DNA of 64,000 nt. Origin: Pinibacter aurantiacus. GTDB taxonomy: Bacteria > Bacteroidota > Bacteroidia > Chitinophagales > Chitinophagaceae. The stretch is from positions 1 through 64,000 of the forward strand of contig NZ_JAHSPG010000011.1 in the NCBI RefSeq assembly GCF_019130065.1, in the 5' to 3' direction. Each line of letters starts with the position of its first letter. Positions within the stretch are counted from its first letter, which is position 1. The notes under the pieces are model-generated. The model saw nothing but the letters and a program-made list of their open reading frames with translations, was not told the origin of the DNA and searched no databases. Below, in pieces: positions 44,983 to 53,467 of the stretch. Position numbers and translations under genes: made by a program.

Positions 44983-45036
44983 AAAACAACTGTTTTTTTT
45001 GAAACACTTACTTTTCAACAACTCTTAAAAGCCTTA

Positions 45037-45089
45037 AAGCTTTGCTGGATATGCATTCCAGATATTGTCTTGAATCCTGACATAGTCAC
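45037..45089 (+). pseudogene. Degenerate tRNA-Arg-like remnant B
   Basis: This 53-base stretch aligns over its full length with remnant A with fewer than ten differences (shared GCTTTGCTGGATA, GCATT, TTGAATCCTGACA, GTCAC) and has the same missing anticodon arm. It is more degenerate in the acceptor part (CATAGTC for CAGGGTC). It is followed by a terminator like the other copies. Confidence 0.65.
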
Positions 45090-45093
45090 AAAA

Positions 45094-45127
45094 AAGGCTT
45101 AAAGATGCAATTCTTTAAGCCTTTTTC
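45094..45127 (+). terminator. Terminator after remnant B; ends GH89
   Basis: A perfect 12-bp stem AAGGCTTAAAGA/TCTTTAAGCCTT (45094-45105 and 45112-45123) with a 6-base loop is followed by TTTCC. The minus strand also has a T-run after the stem, so it is probably bidirectional. Confidence 0.8.
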
Positions 45128-45133
45128 CTTTTA

Positions 45134-45230
45134 TCATAACACCTTGTAGCTAAAAGTTATCGTGGCAGTGTAACTACTAACGTAGACTTTGAAAATATCG
45201 CCAGCTGAAATCGTAACAACAGTTTCAAAA
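45134..45230 (-). pseudogene. Possible 3' coding remnant of an unknown protein
   Basis: On the minus strand a short frame without an ATG reads ETVVTISAGDIFKVYVSS and continues to YKVL and a TGA stop, directly before the terminator at 45094-45127. The alternating polar/hydrophobic pattern looks like the C-terminal beta strands of a real protein, and the frame has no start. It may be debris from a gene lost when the cassettes were assembled; chance is not excluded. Confidence 0.3.
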
Positions 45231-45234
45231 TGCA

Positions 45235-45272
45235 ATAAAGGGCAAACAGCATAGTAACTGTTTGCCCTTTAT
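45235..45272 (-). terminator. Terminator of the ECF-controlled SusCD operon
   Basis: A perfect 15-bp stem (45235-45249 and 45258-45272; core AAAGGGCAAACAG) with an 8-base loop lies 22 bases after the stop codon of the TlpA-like gene. Confidence 0.8.
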
Positions 45273-45293
45273 AATGAATCAGCGTTTAGTATC

Positions 45294-46463
45294 TTATAGT
45301 ACTTCTTCCAGTTTCTTTTCCAACGCTTCTCCTCTTAAATTGATAGCTATTATTTTACCCTTAGGATCTATTAAGAAATTCTGCGGAATTCCTGTGATGC
45401 CATATTTTAGAGCGGCTTCACTGCCCCAGTATTTCAGGTCAGATACGTTGGTCCATGCTCCCAGGTTGTCAGTTTCAATAGCTTTTACCCACTTGTCTTT
45501 ATCGTTTCCTTTATCTAATGAAACGCTATACACAGTAAAGTTTTTGTCTTTAAACTTGCCATAGGCTTGCACTACATTCGGGTTCTCTTTACGGCAAGGT
45601 CCGCACCAGCTTGCCCAAAAATCGAGCAATACATATTTACCACGGAAAGATGAAAGCGCCACCGGTGTTCCTTCAGGAGTGTTGAGTGTAATATCTGGCG
45701 CTATGCTTCCTACCATAATGGTTAACTGACCTTCGGTTCTTTTTGCAAAGGCAAGACCTTCTGGTGAGTTGCGCAGTTTCTCCGGCAAGGTTTTGTATAG
45801 ATCCAATGCTTTTCTAAGATCTTCTTTTGAACCACCTGCAGCACGGCCAAAGGCATAGAAGTAAATTGGGGAGTTGGGATTTTCTTTTATGTATTTACCA
45901 TACACTTCTTCACGAATCATTGCCTGCTCTTTTATGATGCCTTCTTTCGCTGCCTGCCTTTCTTCAGGAGTAGCATTTTTGTCGAACATTACTTTGTTAA
46001 GCACCGGAGTTTGCACTTGCAATGCACTCGCTTTTTTATTTAGCTTTTCATATTCTGTATGGCTTTTTGATCCGCTAACTGTATAGTTTACATATTTGTC
46101 TTTGCTGGTGATCTTAATATTTCCCGGCTCTACATACACTTCCAATCTGTTGGTGTTTGGTCCGTTCATCATAATGCCGACTGTAGTACGCCTTCCGGGA
46201 ACACTTTCAGCGCCAAGCAGGGAAACCATTAGCGGAGCCGTTACTTGCAAATGAAGCTGATAGGCACCGTTTACAACATCTGCACTGTCTACATGTTTAG
46301 TACCATCTTCGGTCCAAAACATAAGGATCTTATTGAACTTGTCTTCCACATTCACAAATTTGCCGGATATATTTACATCCTTCAGTGGTCTGGGTTCGGT
46401 TTGGGAGTGCGCTGCAAATGGCATAGCAAGCATCATTAAGCCCATTAATCTAAAACGATTCAT
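45294..46463 (-). CDS. TlpA-like thioredoxin-fold protein with DUF4369-type N-terminal domain
   Basis: The ATG at 46463 (MNRFRLMGLMMLAMPFAAHSQ) gives a proper signal peptide; an upstream frame from 46499 does not. Residues ~25-130 form the DUF4369-like beta domain (NISGKFVNVEDKFNKILMFW). The C-terminal AhpC/TSA-type thioredoxin domain (~255-389) has the redox motif W286-C-G-P-C290 (LLDFWASWCGPCRKENP) and the cis-Pro loop GITGIPQNFLID. It is a periplasmic or membrane-associated disulfide reductase. It closes the operon of the second SusCD system (23-bp gap), a common place for such genes in Bacteroidota, where it may support folding of cysteine-containing surface proteins. Confidence 0.9.
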   Translation of the reverse strand: MNRFRLMGLMMLAMPFAAHSQTEPRPLKDVNISGKFVNVEDKFNKILMFWTEDGTKHVDSADVVNGAYQLHLQVTAPLMVSLLGAESVPGRRTTVGIMMNGPNTNRLEVYVEPGNIKITSKDKYVNYTVSGSKSHTEYEKLNKKASALQVQTPVLNKVMFDKNATPEERQAAKEGIIKEQAMIREEVYGKYIKENPNSPIYFYAFGRAAGGSKEDLRKALDLYKTLPEKLRNSPEGLAFAKRTEGQLTIMVGSIAPDITLNTPEGTPVALSSFRGKYVLLDFWASWCGPCRKENPNVVQAYGKFKDKNFTVYSVSLDKGNDKDKWVKAIETDNLGAWTNVSDLKYWGSEAALKYGITGIPQNFLIDPKGKIIAINLRGEALEKKLEEVL

Positions 46464-46486
46464 TGTCTGTTTTTTGTTTTTTATTA

Positions 46487-48028
46487 TTATAAATTCCATT
46501 TGTAACTCATGTTCTTGATCTTACCGTACCCTTCGGTTATTCTTTCGCTGGTTTTATCTATGGTACCATTTGAAGGGTCGATAAAATAGCTGTACACTTT
46601 ACCCGTCTTAGTCGTTTCGTTCCATGTAGCGATGTATACTATTTTGTTCGCATTGGGTAATATGGCAAGCTGGATGGCCGGGTAATAAAACTTCTGCAAT
46701 CTCACACAGGTCACGGTTTCGCCAGCAGGTGCTGACCATGCCAGATCCGCCGGAAGTCCCGAATTGTATTTAAACAAATACACGCCGGAAGAGGCTCCAT
46801 ACAAAACATATTGCCCTGCAAAGGCCGTTGCCATCGTGTTGGCGTTCTGTACATTTGGGCTGGTGGACATATCGATTTTTTTCAGGCCCACATTATTTGT
46901 GGTGCCCATAAAGTTGGCCACCATAAGGTAGGAATTAGTACCATCGCCCATAATGCTATACTCATAGTTAGTAAGGCCCCAGTCGTTTGCTTTCATGTCC
47001 AGCCCCACGTTGTCCACATTAAACTGCGTGGTCGCAAGTTGTGTGGGGAATCTTGTAACGGCTACTCCGTTGGCCGCCACGTATGCAAAGCGTTTGTTGG
47101 TTTTATCATACACAACCGCGTCATAAGCTGACCCATAATAGTATGGTGTCCAGCTATCAATCTGCCCGTAGTCGCCTCCCAGCGCAGCACCGAAATAATT
47201 TGTTCTGTATGATCCTGATGAAATGAAATTGGTTACATGCACTTTATTATCGTTCACCACTAATTCTTTTCGTGTATTGTTTCCAGTTAGAAATTGAATG
47301 GATTTATTTGCGGGTGCGGTCCAGAACAATTTATTGAACGGATAGGTGATCGTAAATGAAGATTTGTCCACTCCCACCATGTCATTCTCTGACGCGATCA
47401 ATACATCTCCCGAGGATAGCGGTGCAATGGAATGAACCAGGGACACTGGCTTCCCGTCGAGCGCTGCACCATTGGTGTTTTTAATTACATCCAGGAATTG
47501 GCGCGGCTTCGTAACACCTGTTTTTACTCTTTCATCTACAATGATGCCTACATCTGTTTTTCCTTCTTTTTCATACAATACCATCCAGCCATCTGAAAGC
47601 ACTTCAGATACCTGCAGGTTAAAGCGCTGATATGTCTCCACCTGTGTGTTCAGGTCTTTTACCGCCAAATGAACGATCCATTTACCGGCAGATTTGGTGA
47701 TGGGCACTTTAAGGTTTATCTGGTGAGATAAAGTATCACGCGTATAAACAGGCGTGCCTACGTACCCCTGGAAAATTACCCAGGTAAATTCCAGTTTGCC
47801 AGACACTTCTTTTTCGGAAGACACTAACTTTCCGTTAAGATAGATCTCCGGTTGAATCGTCAATGTATCATAACGGTACACCGCGTAATCTGCCTGTATA
47901 TTGTTCACGCTTGTGTCAATAACGATATTGTCAAGGGTTTTATAATCATAATTCCCTTTATCCTTGTAGCAACTGTACATTCCCAATATCAGGAGTACAC
48001 AGCTTATGATGCTTATTATTTTTTTCAT
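46487..48028 (-). CDS. PKD-like family surface lipoprotein
   Basis: This 513-residue lipoprotein (Cys20 in GMYSCYKDKGNYDY) matches the Bacteroidota PKD-like family that follows SusD genes: N-terminal Ig/PKD-like domains (~30-170, LEFTWVIFQG, GKWIVHLAVKDLNTQVE), the transition VLSDGWMVLYEKEGKTDVGII and a beta-propeller-like C-terminal half. It probably sits on the cell surface and binds the ligand of this SusCD system. It lies 15 bp after the DUF4843 gene and 23 bp before the TlpA-like gene. Confidence 0.82.
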   Translation of the reverse strand: MKKIISIISCVLLILGMYSCYKDKGNYDYKTLDNIVIDTSVNNIQADYAVYRYDTLTIQPEIYLNGKLVSSEKEVSGKLEFTWVIFQGYVGTPVYTRDTLSHQINLKVPITKSAGKWIVHLAVKDLNTQVETYQRFNLQVSEVLSDGWMVLYEKEGKTDVGIIVDERVKTGVTKPRQFLDVIKNTNGAALDGKPVSLVHSIAPLSSGDVLIASENDMVGVDKSSFTITYPFNKLFWTAPANKSIQFLTGNNTRKELVVNDNKVHVTNFISSGSYRTNYFGAALGGDYGQIDSWTPYYYGSAYDAVVYDKTNKRFAYVAANGVAVTRFPTQLATTQFNVDNVGLDMKANDWGLTNYEYSIMGDGTNSYLMVANFMGTTNNVGLKKIDMSTSPNVQNANTMATAFAGQYVLYGASSGVYLFKYNSGLPADLAWSAPAGETVTCVRLQKFYYPAIQLAILPNANKIVYIATWNETTKTGKVYSYFIDPSNGTIDKTSERITEGYGKIKNMSYKWNL

Positions 48029-48043
48029 ACTTGTTGTAAATAA

Positions 48044-48796
48044 TTATGGGAAAACGACTTCACTATTATTTTCATCCATCAACGGGCCGTACTTGTTTTT
48101 ATATGCCAGCAGAGCGGCTTTGCATAAATTCTGGAAGTAAGCTGCCTGTGTTGCAGTAATTGTATTGTCAGCCAGCACCGGGTCCTTGGCAACTGTATAA
48201 TAAATTTTAAAGTTGGCCATGCCCGTTGTTTGAATGATAAAGGCATACTTCACATTGCTATACGTGCCAAAGTATTTGCTCATGGTGAAGTAAGGAGATG
48301 TTGCAACATCCCAGTTGTCAGGCTTCGATACGGCATTTTTAAAAATAACAGTAAGATCACTTAACTCTTCTGCGCCTTCCAAAAAGTCAGTGGACTCTTT
48401 TAACTTAAAAACAATTTTCCCTGTGCTGTTCGTAAACTCCGTGTAACCTGCAGGCTTGTCGATGTAGATGGGAAATCTTCCTTCGTACTGTCTGGCTTTA
48501 ATGGTGTATTTGCCAAAAGTATAATACACACGGTTGGTGTCACCTGATACAGCTTGTAATTCAAATTGCGTATCGTGCTTCAACGGAAAACCAGAAAGCC
48601 TGTAATTAAACATAACAGAATCCCTGCCGGTTATGGTGTAGGCAAAATTGTGTGTAAAGCTGTCCTCAACAACAGTGCCGGAGCCGAGCCAGATATTGAT
48701 TGCGTTTCTCTCTTCGGGAAAGGGATATGTATGCTCTTTCGTGCAGGAAAAGAGAAAGCAACTGATGATGAATATTAAAAATTTAGACTGATGCAT
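48044..48796 (-). CDS. DUF4843-type lipoprotein
   Basis: This 250-residue lipoprotein (Cys18 in CFLFSCTKE) has the DUF4843 pattern: FNYRLSGFPLKHDTQFELQA in the first beta domain, and a C-terminal helical part with YFGTYSNVKYAFIIQTTG and YFQNLCKAALLAYKNKYG. Such genes accompany SusD and PKD-like lipoproteins in Bacteroidota; their ligand is unknown. It is tightly linked to its neighbours (11-bp gap to SusD, 15-bp gap to the PKD-like gene). Confidence 0.82.
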   Translation of the reverse strand: MHQSKFLIFIISCFLFSCTKEHTYPFPEERNAINIWLGSGTVVEDSFTHNFAYTITGRDSVMFNYRLSGFPLKHDTQFELQAVSGDTNRVYYTFGKYTIKARQYEGRFPIYIDKPAGYTEFTNSTGKIVFKLKESTDFLEGAEELSDLTVIFKNAVSKPDNWDVATSPYFTMSKYFGTYSNVKYAFIIQTTGMANFKIYYTVAKDPVLADNTITATQAAYFQNLCKAALLAYKNKYGPLMDENNSEVVFP

Positions 48797-48807
48797 GTTT
48801 TGTAGTA

Positions 48808-50220
48808 TTATCGGTTAGTTACTCTGTTTGCAGCTTCATACTCTGAAGCCGGCAGCGGGAAAATATATGCCTTAAGGCCAACGAGGTCTTTGTCCGATCC
48901 GCGGATGGAAGCCATGTTCCAGCGCTTGTAGTAATAAAACAACTGGCCCTCTCCTATGAACTCCTTTCTGTATTCATTTGTCATAACAGATCTGAAGTCC
49001 GCTGGCGCAGTGGTCATTTGAGCCACACCTCTCGCTTTTCTAACAGGGTTGAAATCTTTCAATACATCGGTGCCATCGTGATAATCGCACTCGGCAAGTA
49101 TGTAATAGATCTCAGCGAGTTTCAACATCGGCATTTTATTTTGATAGTATGTTTCGGTAGAGGCCGATTCGGAATATTTGAGTGTATATCTTTTATCTGT
49201 ATTGATGCTTGTTCCATTTTCGAACAGATACAAATAGCGATAGTCGTCCGTGTTATTCTCGTAGTAAGAAAGTAGCGTGGCAGAGTTTAGCGAAAAAACA
49301 GCAGTGCCTTCTTCTGAAAGATAGTTTACTGAATTCTGGTTCAGGTTAGTGATCTGCAACGCAAACAAATGCTCGGGAGCGCCGCTAAGGTCCGTTCCGT
49401 TGATAAAGTTTGCCTGTGTGGAGAATGAAAACTTACCAGAATTGATAACAGCCTGTGCGCTTTCACGTGCTTTCGCATAATCGCCCATGTACAAGTATAT
49501 TCTTGCCAGCAGGCCTTCTACTGCATAATAGTTCAAATGTAATTGCCTGTTGATGAGGTATCCGTTGTCATCAAACTCAGTTACCTTCTTTCCTGTAAAA
49601 ACAGGATCGACTTTTAGTAGTTCTTTTGCTGCCAGCAAGTCTTCCAGAATTTTACTGACCACTTCGCTAACTTTATATTGCGAAGTTTGCTGCGCAGTGT
49701 ACTGTGTTACATAAGGGATGGAATATTGAGATGCATTAATGGTATAGCTGGTACCAAAACATCTCAACAGATCGAAATGAATAAAGCCTCTCAATGCCAA
49801 TGCCTCGCCCTTTATGATATTGTAGTTATCTCCCTTGAAAACTTTTTTCGCATCAATGTTCCCTAAAATATTATTGGTATTGCTTAAAGCCTTGTACATA
49901 TTGCTCCATACGCCTTCTATTCTGTTCTGCGATAAAGTGGCTGTGTAATTGTAATTGCCATCATCATCATAAGCTGTCGGATAAGTAACCCATTCATGAG
50001 ATAGCACGCCCATCATTCCGTAGGTAAGCTCTTTGCCGTAGAGCGATTCGTTTGTAAGGATGGTATATACACCGGCCAGCGCTTCTTTAAAGCCGGACTC
50101 ATCTTTAAACAGTTCCGAATCTTTGATTTGCGAATTGGGTTGTACATCAAGCCATTTGCTGCATGAGGTAAACAGCAGTGCAGTGAGTATGATTGCGAAT
50201 GTTGTGTTTATCTTTTTCAT
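48808..50220 (-). CDS. SusD/RagB-family lipoprotein (second system)
   Basis: This 470-residue lipoprotein (Cys20 in LLFTSCSKWL) has the standard SusD length without the insertion seen in the first system. Motifs include WLDVQPNSQIKDSELFKDES, the helical block ALALRGFIHFDLLRCFG, PMLKLAEIYYILAECDY and the C-terminal RKEFIGEGQLFYYYKRW. It forms the lid of the SusC pore encoded immediately upstream (8-bp gap) and captures the substrate at the surface. Confidence 0.92.
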   Translation of the reverse strand: MKKINTTFAIILTALLFTSCSKWLDVQPNSQIKDSELFKDESGFKEALAGVYTILTNESLYGKELTYGMMGVLSHEWVTYPTAYDDDGNYNYTATLSQNRIEGVWSNMYKALSNTNNILGNIDAKKVFKGDNYNIIKGEALALRGFIHFDLLRCFGTSYTINASQYSIPYVTQYTAQQTSQYKVSEVVSKILEDLLAAKELLKVDPVFTGKKVTEFDDNGYLINRQLHLNYYAVEGLLARIYLYMGDYAKARESAQAVINSGKFSFSTQANFINGTDLSGAPEHLFALQITNLNQNSVNYLSEEGTAVFSLNSATLLSYYENNTDDYRYLYLFENGTSINTDKRYTLKYSESASTETYYQNKMPMLKLAEIYYILAECDYHDGTDVLKDFNPVRKARGVAQMTTAPADFRSVMTNEYRKEFIGEGQLFYYYKRWNMASIRGSDKDLVGLKAYIFPLPASEYEAANRVTNR

Positions 50221-50228
50221 GCCTGTAA

Positions 50229-53200
50229 TTAAAAAGTGGTTTGAATTGAAAATGAGAACGTACGGGAGAAAGGATAATCTGTACCGCGCTCCGTTCTTAC
50301 ATCTGAAGCAATAAACACTTCGGACATATAGAATCCCAGTTTCAGATTTTCCAGGTGATACTTCTTAATGTTTTTCCATTTGAAGTCGTAGTAAGCATTC
50401 AATGTTGAAAAAGTCAGGTCTGATTTCGTCTGGTAAAATCTTGTTGTTGGCCTTGTGATTGTGGGCGTTGCGGTGATGCCTTTAAAAAAAGACTGATCGC
50501 CCGCCTGGTGCCAGGTATTGTTCAACACTCTTTCATCAACATTGTAGGCAATATTTACATTCTCTACTCTGTTAACCAAGGTTGCGTTGTAGTAGCCCGC
50601 ATCTATTGAATAACGCATGGATGCAAACAGTCCCCAACCTTTATACTCCATACTAATTCCAAAATTACCGTTCAGCTTAGGGTCAGTAACTCCTGCAACA
50701 ACCTGGTCATCCGGATTCCATGTGTAAGTAGTTTTTCCTCCTTTGGTCAAAAACAATTCTTTTCCGTTAACCGGATCAATGCCAAGTGATGGTACGGCCC
50801 AGATAGAATTGATGGATTGTCCTTCCTGGTAACGCGTTTTCGGCGCATTCAGATTTGTTTCGCTTGCATCCTGTTCATCGTTCTGGCGCTTAAGCGCATC
50901 CGATATTTGAGTGATCTTATTTGTTGTATGAGCAAAGGAAGCATTCAATGTTACATAAGATTGTTTGCGCGGGTTACCATAAAGCTGGTAGCTGATAGTA
51001 CCTTCGTATCCTTTCTTTTGCAGCGATCCTAAATTCTCTTTGTACGTATAAAACCCGGTTGAAGGAGGCAATGTAAAATCTATCAACAGACTGTTTGTAT
51101 TGCTCAAATAATAGTCGAAGCGAATGTTCAATTTGTTGAACAGCTTAAGATCCATACCAACGTTGTAGTCTGTTGTTTCCTGCCACTTCAGGTTGTTGTT
51201 TGCCAGCGCATATAGGTAACCGCCGGAAATATTATCGTAAGTGCTGCTTGTAAAGAAACTATAGGTAGCCATTGACTGGTAAGGATTGAAATTCTGGCTT
51301 CCCGTTGAACCTACTGAACCTCTTAACTTCATTAGGTTGATATATTTCTGGCCCTTCAAAAATGATTCGTTATGAATGTTCCATCCTAAGCCTAGCGACC
51401 AGAACGTGCCCCAGCGATTGTCTGCACCAAATACTGACGAAGCATTTCTGCGAATACTCACATCTGCTAAATACCGGTTGTCATATGAATAGTTACCAAA
51501 TGCAATGAGACCAACTTCTCTTTTGGATGATTCGCCGCCAGACGGCACGCCGTTCTCTTCGTATTGTTTTGCAAAAGTGATGAAGTCTACCCTGTTGTTA
51601 AGAAAGCCCCACGCTGTCATACCATGGCTTTGATTTTTAGATGCTGTTACATTCCAGCCTCCGTTGGCAAACAAAACATGTTTTCCGTATGTCTTGGACC
51701 AGTTCGCAAAAAGATCAGAACTAAGATTGTCGTTCACGCCATCTTTGATTGAGTAAGAACCACGTTTATAATACGAGTCACCTGTCCACAAAGCAAAGCT
51801 TGTATGATCTCCGGGAAGAAATACTTCTGCGGAATTTCCATTGTAAGTATAGCCAACCCTTGCAGTTAATTTCAAATTTTGAAGAGCCTGGTATTCTACA
51901 TAAAAATTTTCTGTAACCTCGTTGTATTTTGAAAAGTTTTTGGTTTCCAGTTGTGCATTGTACAACGGGTTAAAATAATACAACGGAGTTGACGACGCTG
52001 TTGATTGGTAAGTGCCCAATAGTTTTTGCACATTTCCATTTTCATCCGTCGGAGAGTAATACGGGTTTAGTGAAGTGTATTCAGAAAAGCTACCGTAAGG
52101 AGAGTTGTTAGCCTTATTAAAAGTCAGGTTCAGAATATTGCGAAAGTTAACTTTGCCGCTTCTGTAAGACAAGTTGATTGAACCTCCCATTGTTTGGCGG
52201 TCAGAGCCTTTCATTACACCCGCAACTTTATTGTAGTTAAGATCTACACCATAGCGCATGGCTGAGGAGCCTCCCTCGAGGTAAAGAGATTGCTTATGGC
52301 CAAAGCCTGTTTGCAACGGCTTCGACAACCAGTAAGTGTTTACACCCCTTTCAATATTTTGAAGGATGCCGTTGTATTCTTCATTTAAAAACTGTTGTGT
52401 AAATGGCTGCGTAGATGTATAACGTCCCGCATTTTTTTCCACCTGCAATTTTTCACGGGCATTTGTAAGATTATAAGAATTCAGATCAGGCACTTCCACG
52501 TTGAAATTTCCATTATAGGAAATACGCATCTCTCCTTCTCTTGGCTTAAGTGTTTCTATAACCACCACACCGTTCGCAGCCTTTGATCCGTAAATCGCTT
52601 TAGCAGCAGCGTCTTTCAGCAGCGTGATAGATGCCACTCTGTTCATATCCAGGTCAAAAACTTTTTGAAGAGTGGCTTCAAAACCATCTAAAATAAATAA
52701 AGGTTCGTTAGGGTTCCCGGCGTATTCGCCTTTTACGTCATCCAATCCTGATTTGCCTCTCATTTGAATTTCGGGCAATGCATTGGGATTAGAGCCAAGG
52801 GATAAATTATCAGTTATTACAAATGAAGGGTCAAGGTTTTGCAAACTCTGCAACACGTTTTTATTACCGGCTTTTTTAAGATCTTCTGCTTTATAAGTAA
52901 CTGCACTTCCTGTAAAGCTGTTTTTTGCTTGTCGCGAATAACCTGTCACCACTACATCTTCATTCTCTTCTACGCGTTTTTGCATTACGACAACAATCGG
53001 AAATTTTGTTTTTTCCGTCACTACAATTTCTTTCTCTTTATAACCAGTGTGGCTGAAAACCAATGTGGCATCCAGTTTATCCAAAGTAAGAATAAACTCT
53101 CCCTGACTATTGGAGGTGGTGCCTATTTTGCTATTTCCTTTTAATACGATGGAAACATTTGGAAGAGGCTTTTTCTCATCATCGAAAACCTTTCCTAAAA

Positions 53201-53327
53201 TTTTAGGTGTGGCCTTAACTGATGTCATTGGCACCTGACTAAGCAGTGAAAGAGGTAATAGTGTGACTGCCAGCAGGAACACAAGAGAAGATTTCCATCT
53301 TGCCCATAAGCGCAACTTTTCTTTCAT
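50229..53327 (-). CDS. SusC/RagA-family TonB-dependent transporter (second system)
   Basis: This 1032-residue protein has a signal sequence (SLVFLLAVTLLPLSLLSQ), a carboxypeptidase-regulatory-like domain (~42-118, KILGKVFDDEKKPLPNVSI), a TonB-box-like VVVTGYSRQAKNSFTGSA, a plug with FILDGFEATLQKVFDLD and KAIYGSKAANGVVVIE, and a beta-barrel ending in FSIQTTF. There is no N-terminal STN signalling domain, which is notable because an ECF sigma/anti-sigma pair heads this operon. It imports the product recognised by the SusD and lipoproteins encoded downstream. Confidence 0.93.
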   Translation of the reverse strand: MKEKLRLWARWKSSLVFLLAVTLLPLSLLSQVPMTSVKATPKILGKVFDDEKKPLPNVSIVLKGNSKIGTTSNSQGEFILTLDKLDATLVFSHTGYKEKEIVVTEKTKFPIVVVMQKRVEENEDVVVTGYSRQAKNSFTGSAVTYKAEDLKKAGNKNVLQSLQNLDPSFVITDNLSLGSNPNALPEIQMRGKSGLDDVKGEYAGNPNEPLFILDGFEATLQKVFDLDMNRVASITLLKDAAAKAIYGSKAANGVVVIETLKPREGEMRISYNGNFNVEVPDLNSYNLTNAREKLQVEKNAGRYTSTQPFTQQFLNEEYNGILQNIERGVNTYWLSKPLQTGFGHKQSLYLEGGSSAMRYGVDLNYNKVAGVMKGSDRQTMGGSINLSYRSGKVNFRNILNLTFNKANNSPYGSFSEYTSLNPYYSPTDENGNVQKLLGTYQSTASSTPLYYFNPLYNAQLETKNFSKYNEVTENFYVEYQALQNLKLTARVGYTYNGNSAEVFLPGDHTSFALWTGDSYYKRGSYSIKDGVNDNLSSDLFANWSKTYGKHVLFANGGWNVTASKNQSHGMTAWGFLNNRVDFITFAKQYEENGVPSGGESSKREVGLIAFGNYSYDNRYLADVSIRRNASSVFGADNRWGTFWSLGLGWNIHNESFLKGQKYINLMKLRGSVGSTGSQNFNPYQSMATYSFFTSSTYDNISGGYLYALANNNLKWQETTDYNVGMDLKLFNKLNIRFDYYLSNTNSLLIDFTLPPSTGFYTYKENLGSLQKKGYEGTISYQLYGNPRKQSYVTLNASFAHTTNKITQISDALKRQNDEQDASETNLNAPKTRYQEGQSINSIWAVPSLGIDPVNGKELFLTKGGKTTYTWNPDDQVVAGVTDPKLNGNFGISMEYKGWGLFASMRYSIDAGYYNATLVNRVENVNIAYNVDERVLNNTWHQAGDQSFFKGITATPTITRPTTRFYQTKSDLTFSTLNAYYDFKWKNIKKYHLENLKLGFYMSEVFIASDVRTERGTDYPFSRTFSFSIQTTF

Positions 53328-53467
53328 AATGTAGTGTGTGATTGTTTTGGTTTTAAATAATAAACAGGTCCTCTTTTCACCGCCACTATTTTCAAATGGC
53401 GCAGATTGATTGGGCCCTTTATTTTCTCAGGAAGTTTTACAGTTTATTGCAGATACTTTTATTCATT

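Larger units (their letters stand above)
44983..45293. other. Junction region right of GH89
   Basis: These 311 bases contain tRNA-like remnant B (45037-45089), a terminator (45094-45127), a short coding remnant on the minus strand (45134-45230) and the terminator of the TlpA-like gene (45235-45272). Confidence 0.55.

Noticed and set aside
45262-46518. Several plus-strand open frames opposite the TlpA-like gene, and similar frames opposite other large genes
   Set aside because: They are antisense to genes with clear domains and have unusual amino-acid composition.
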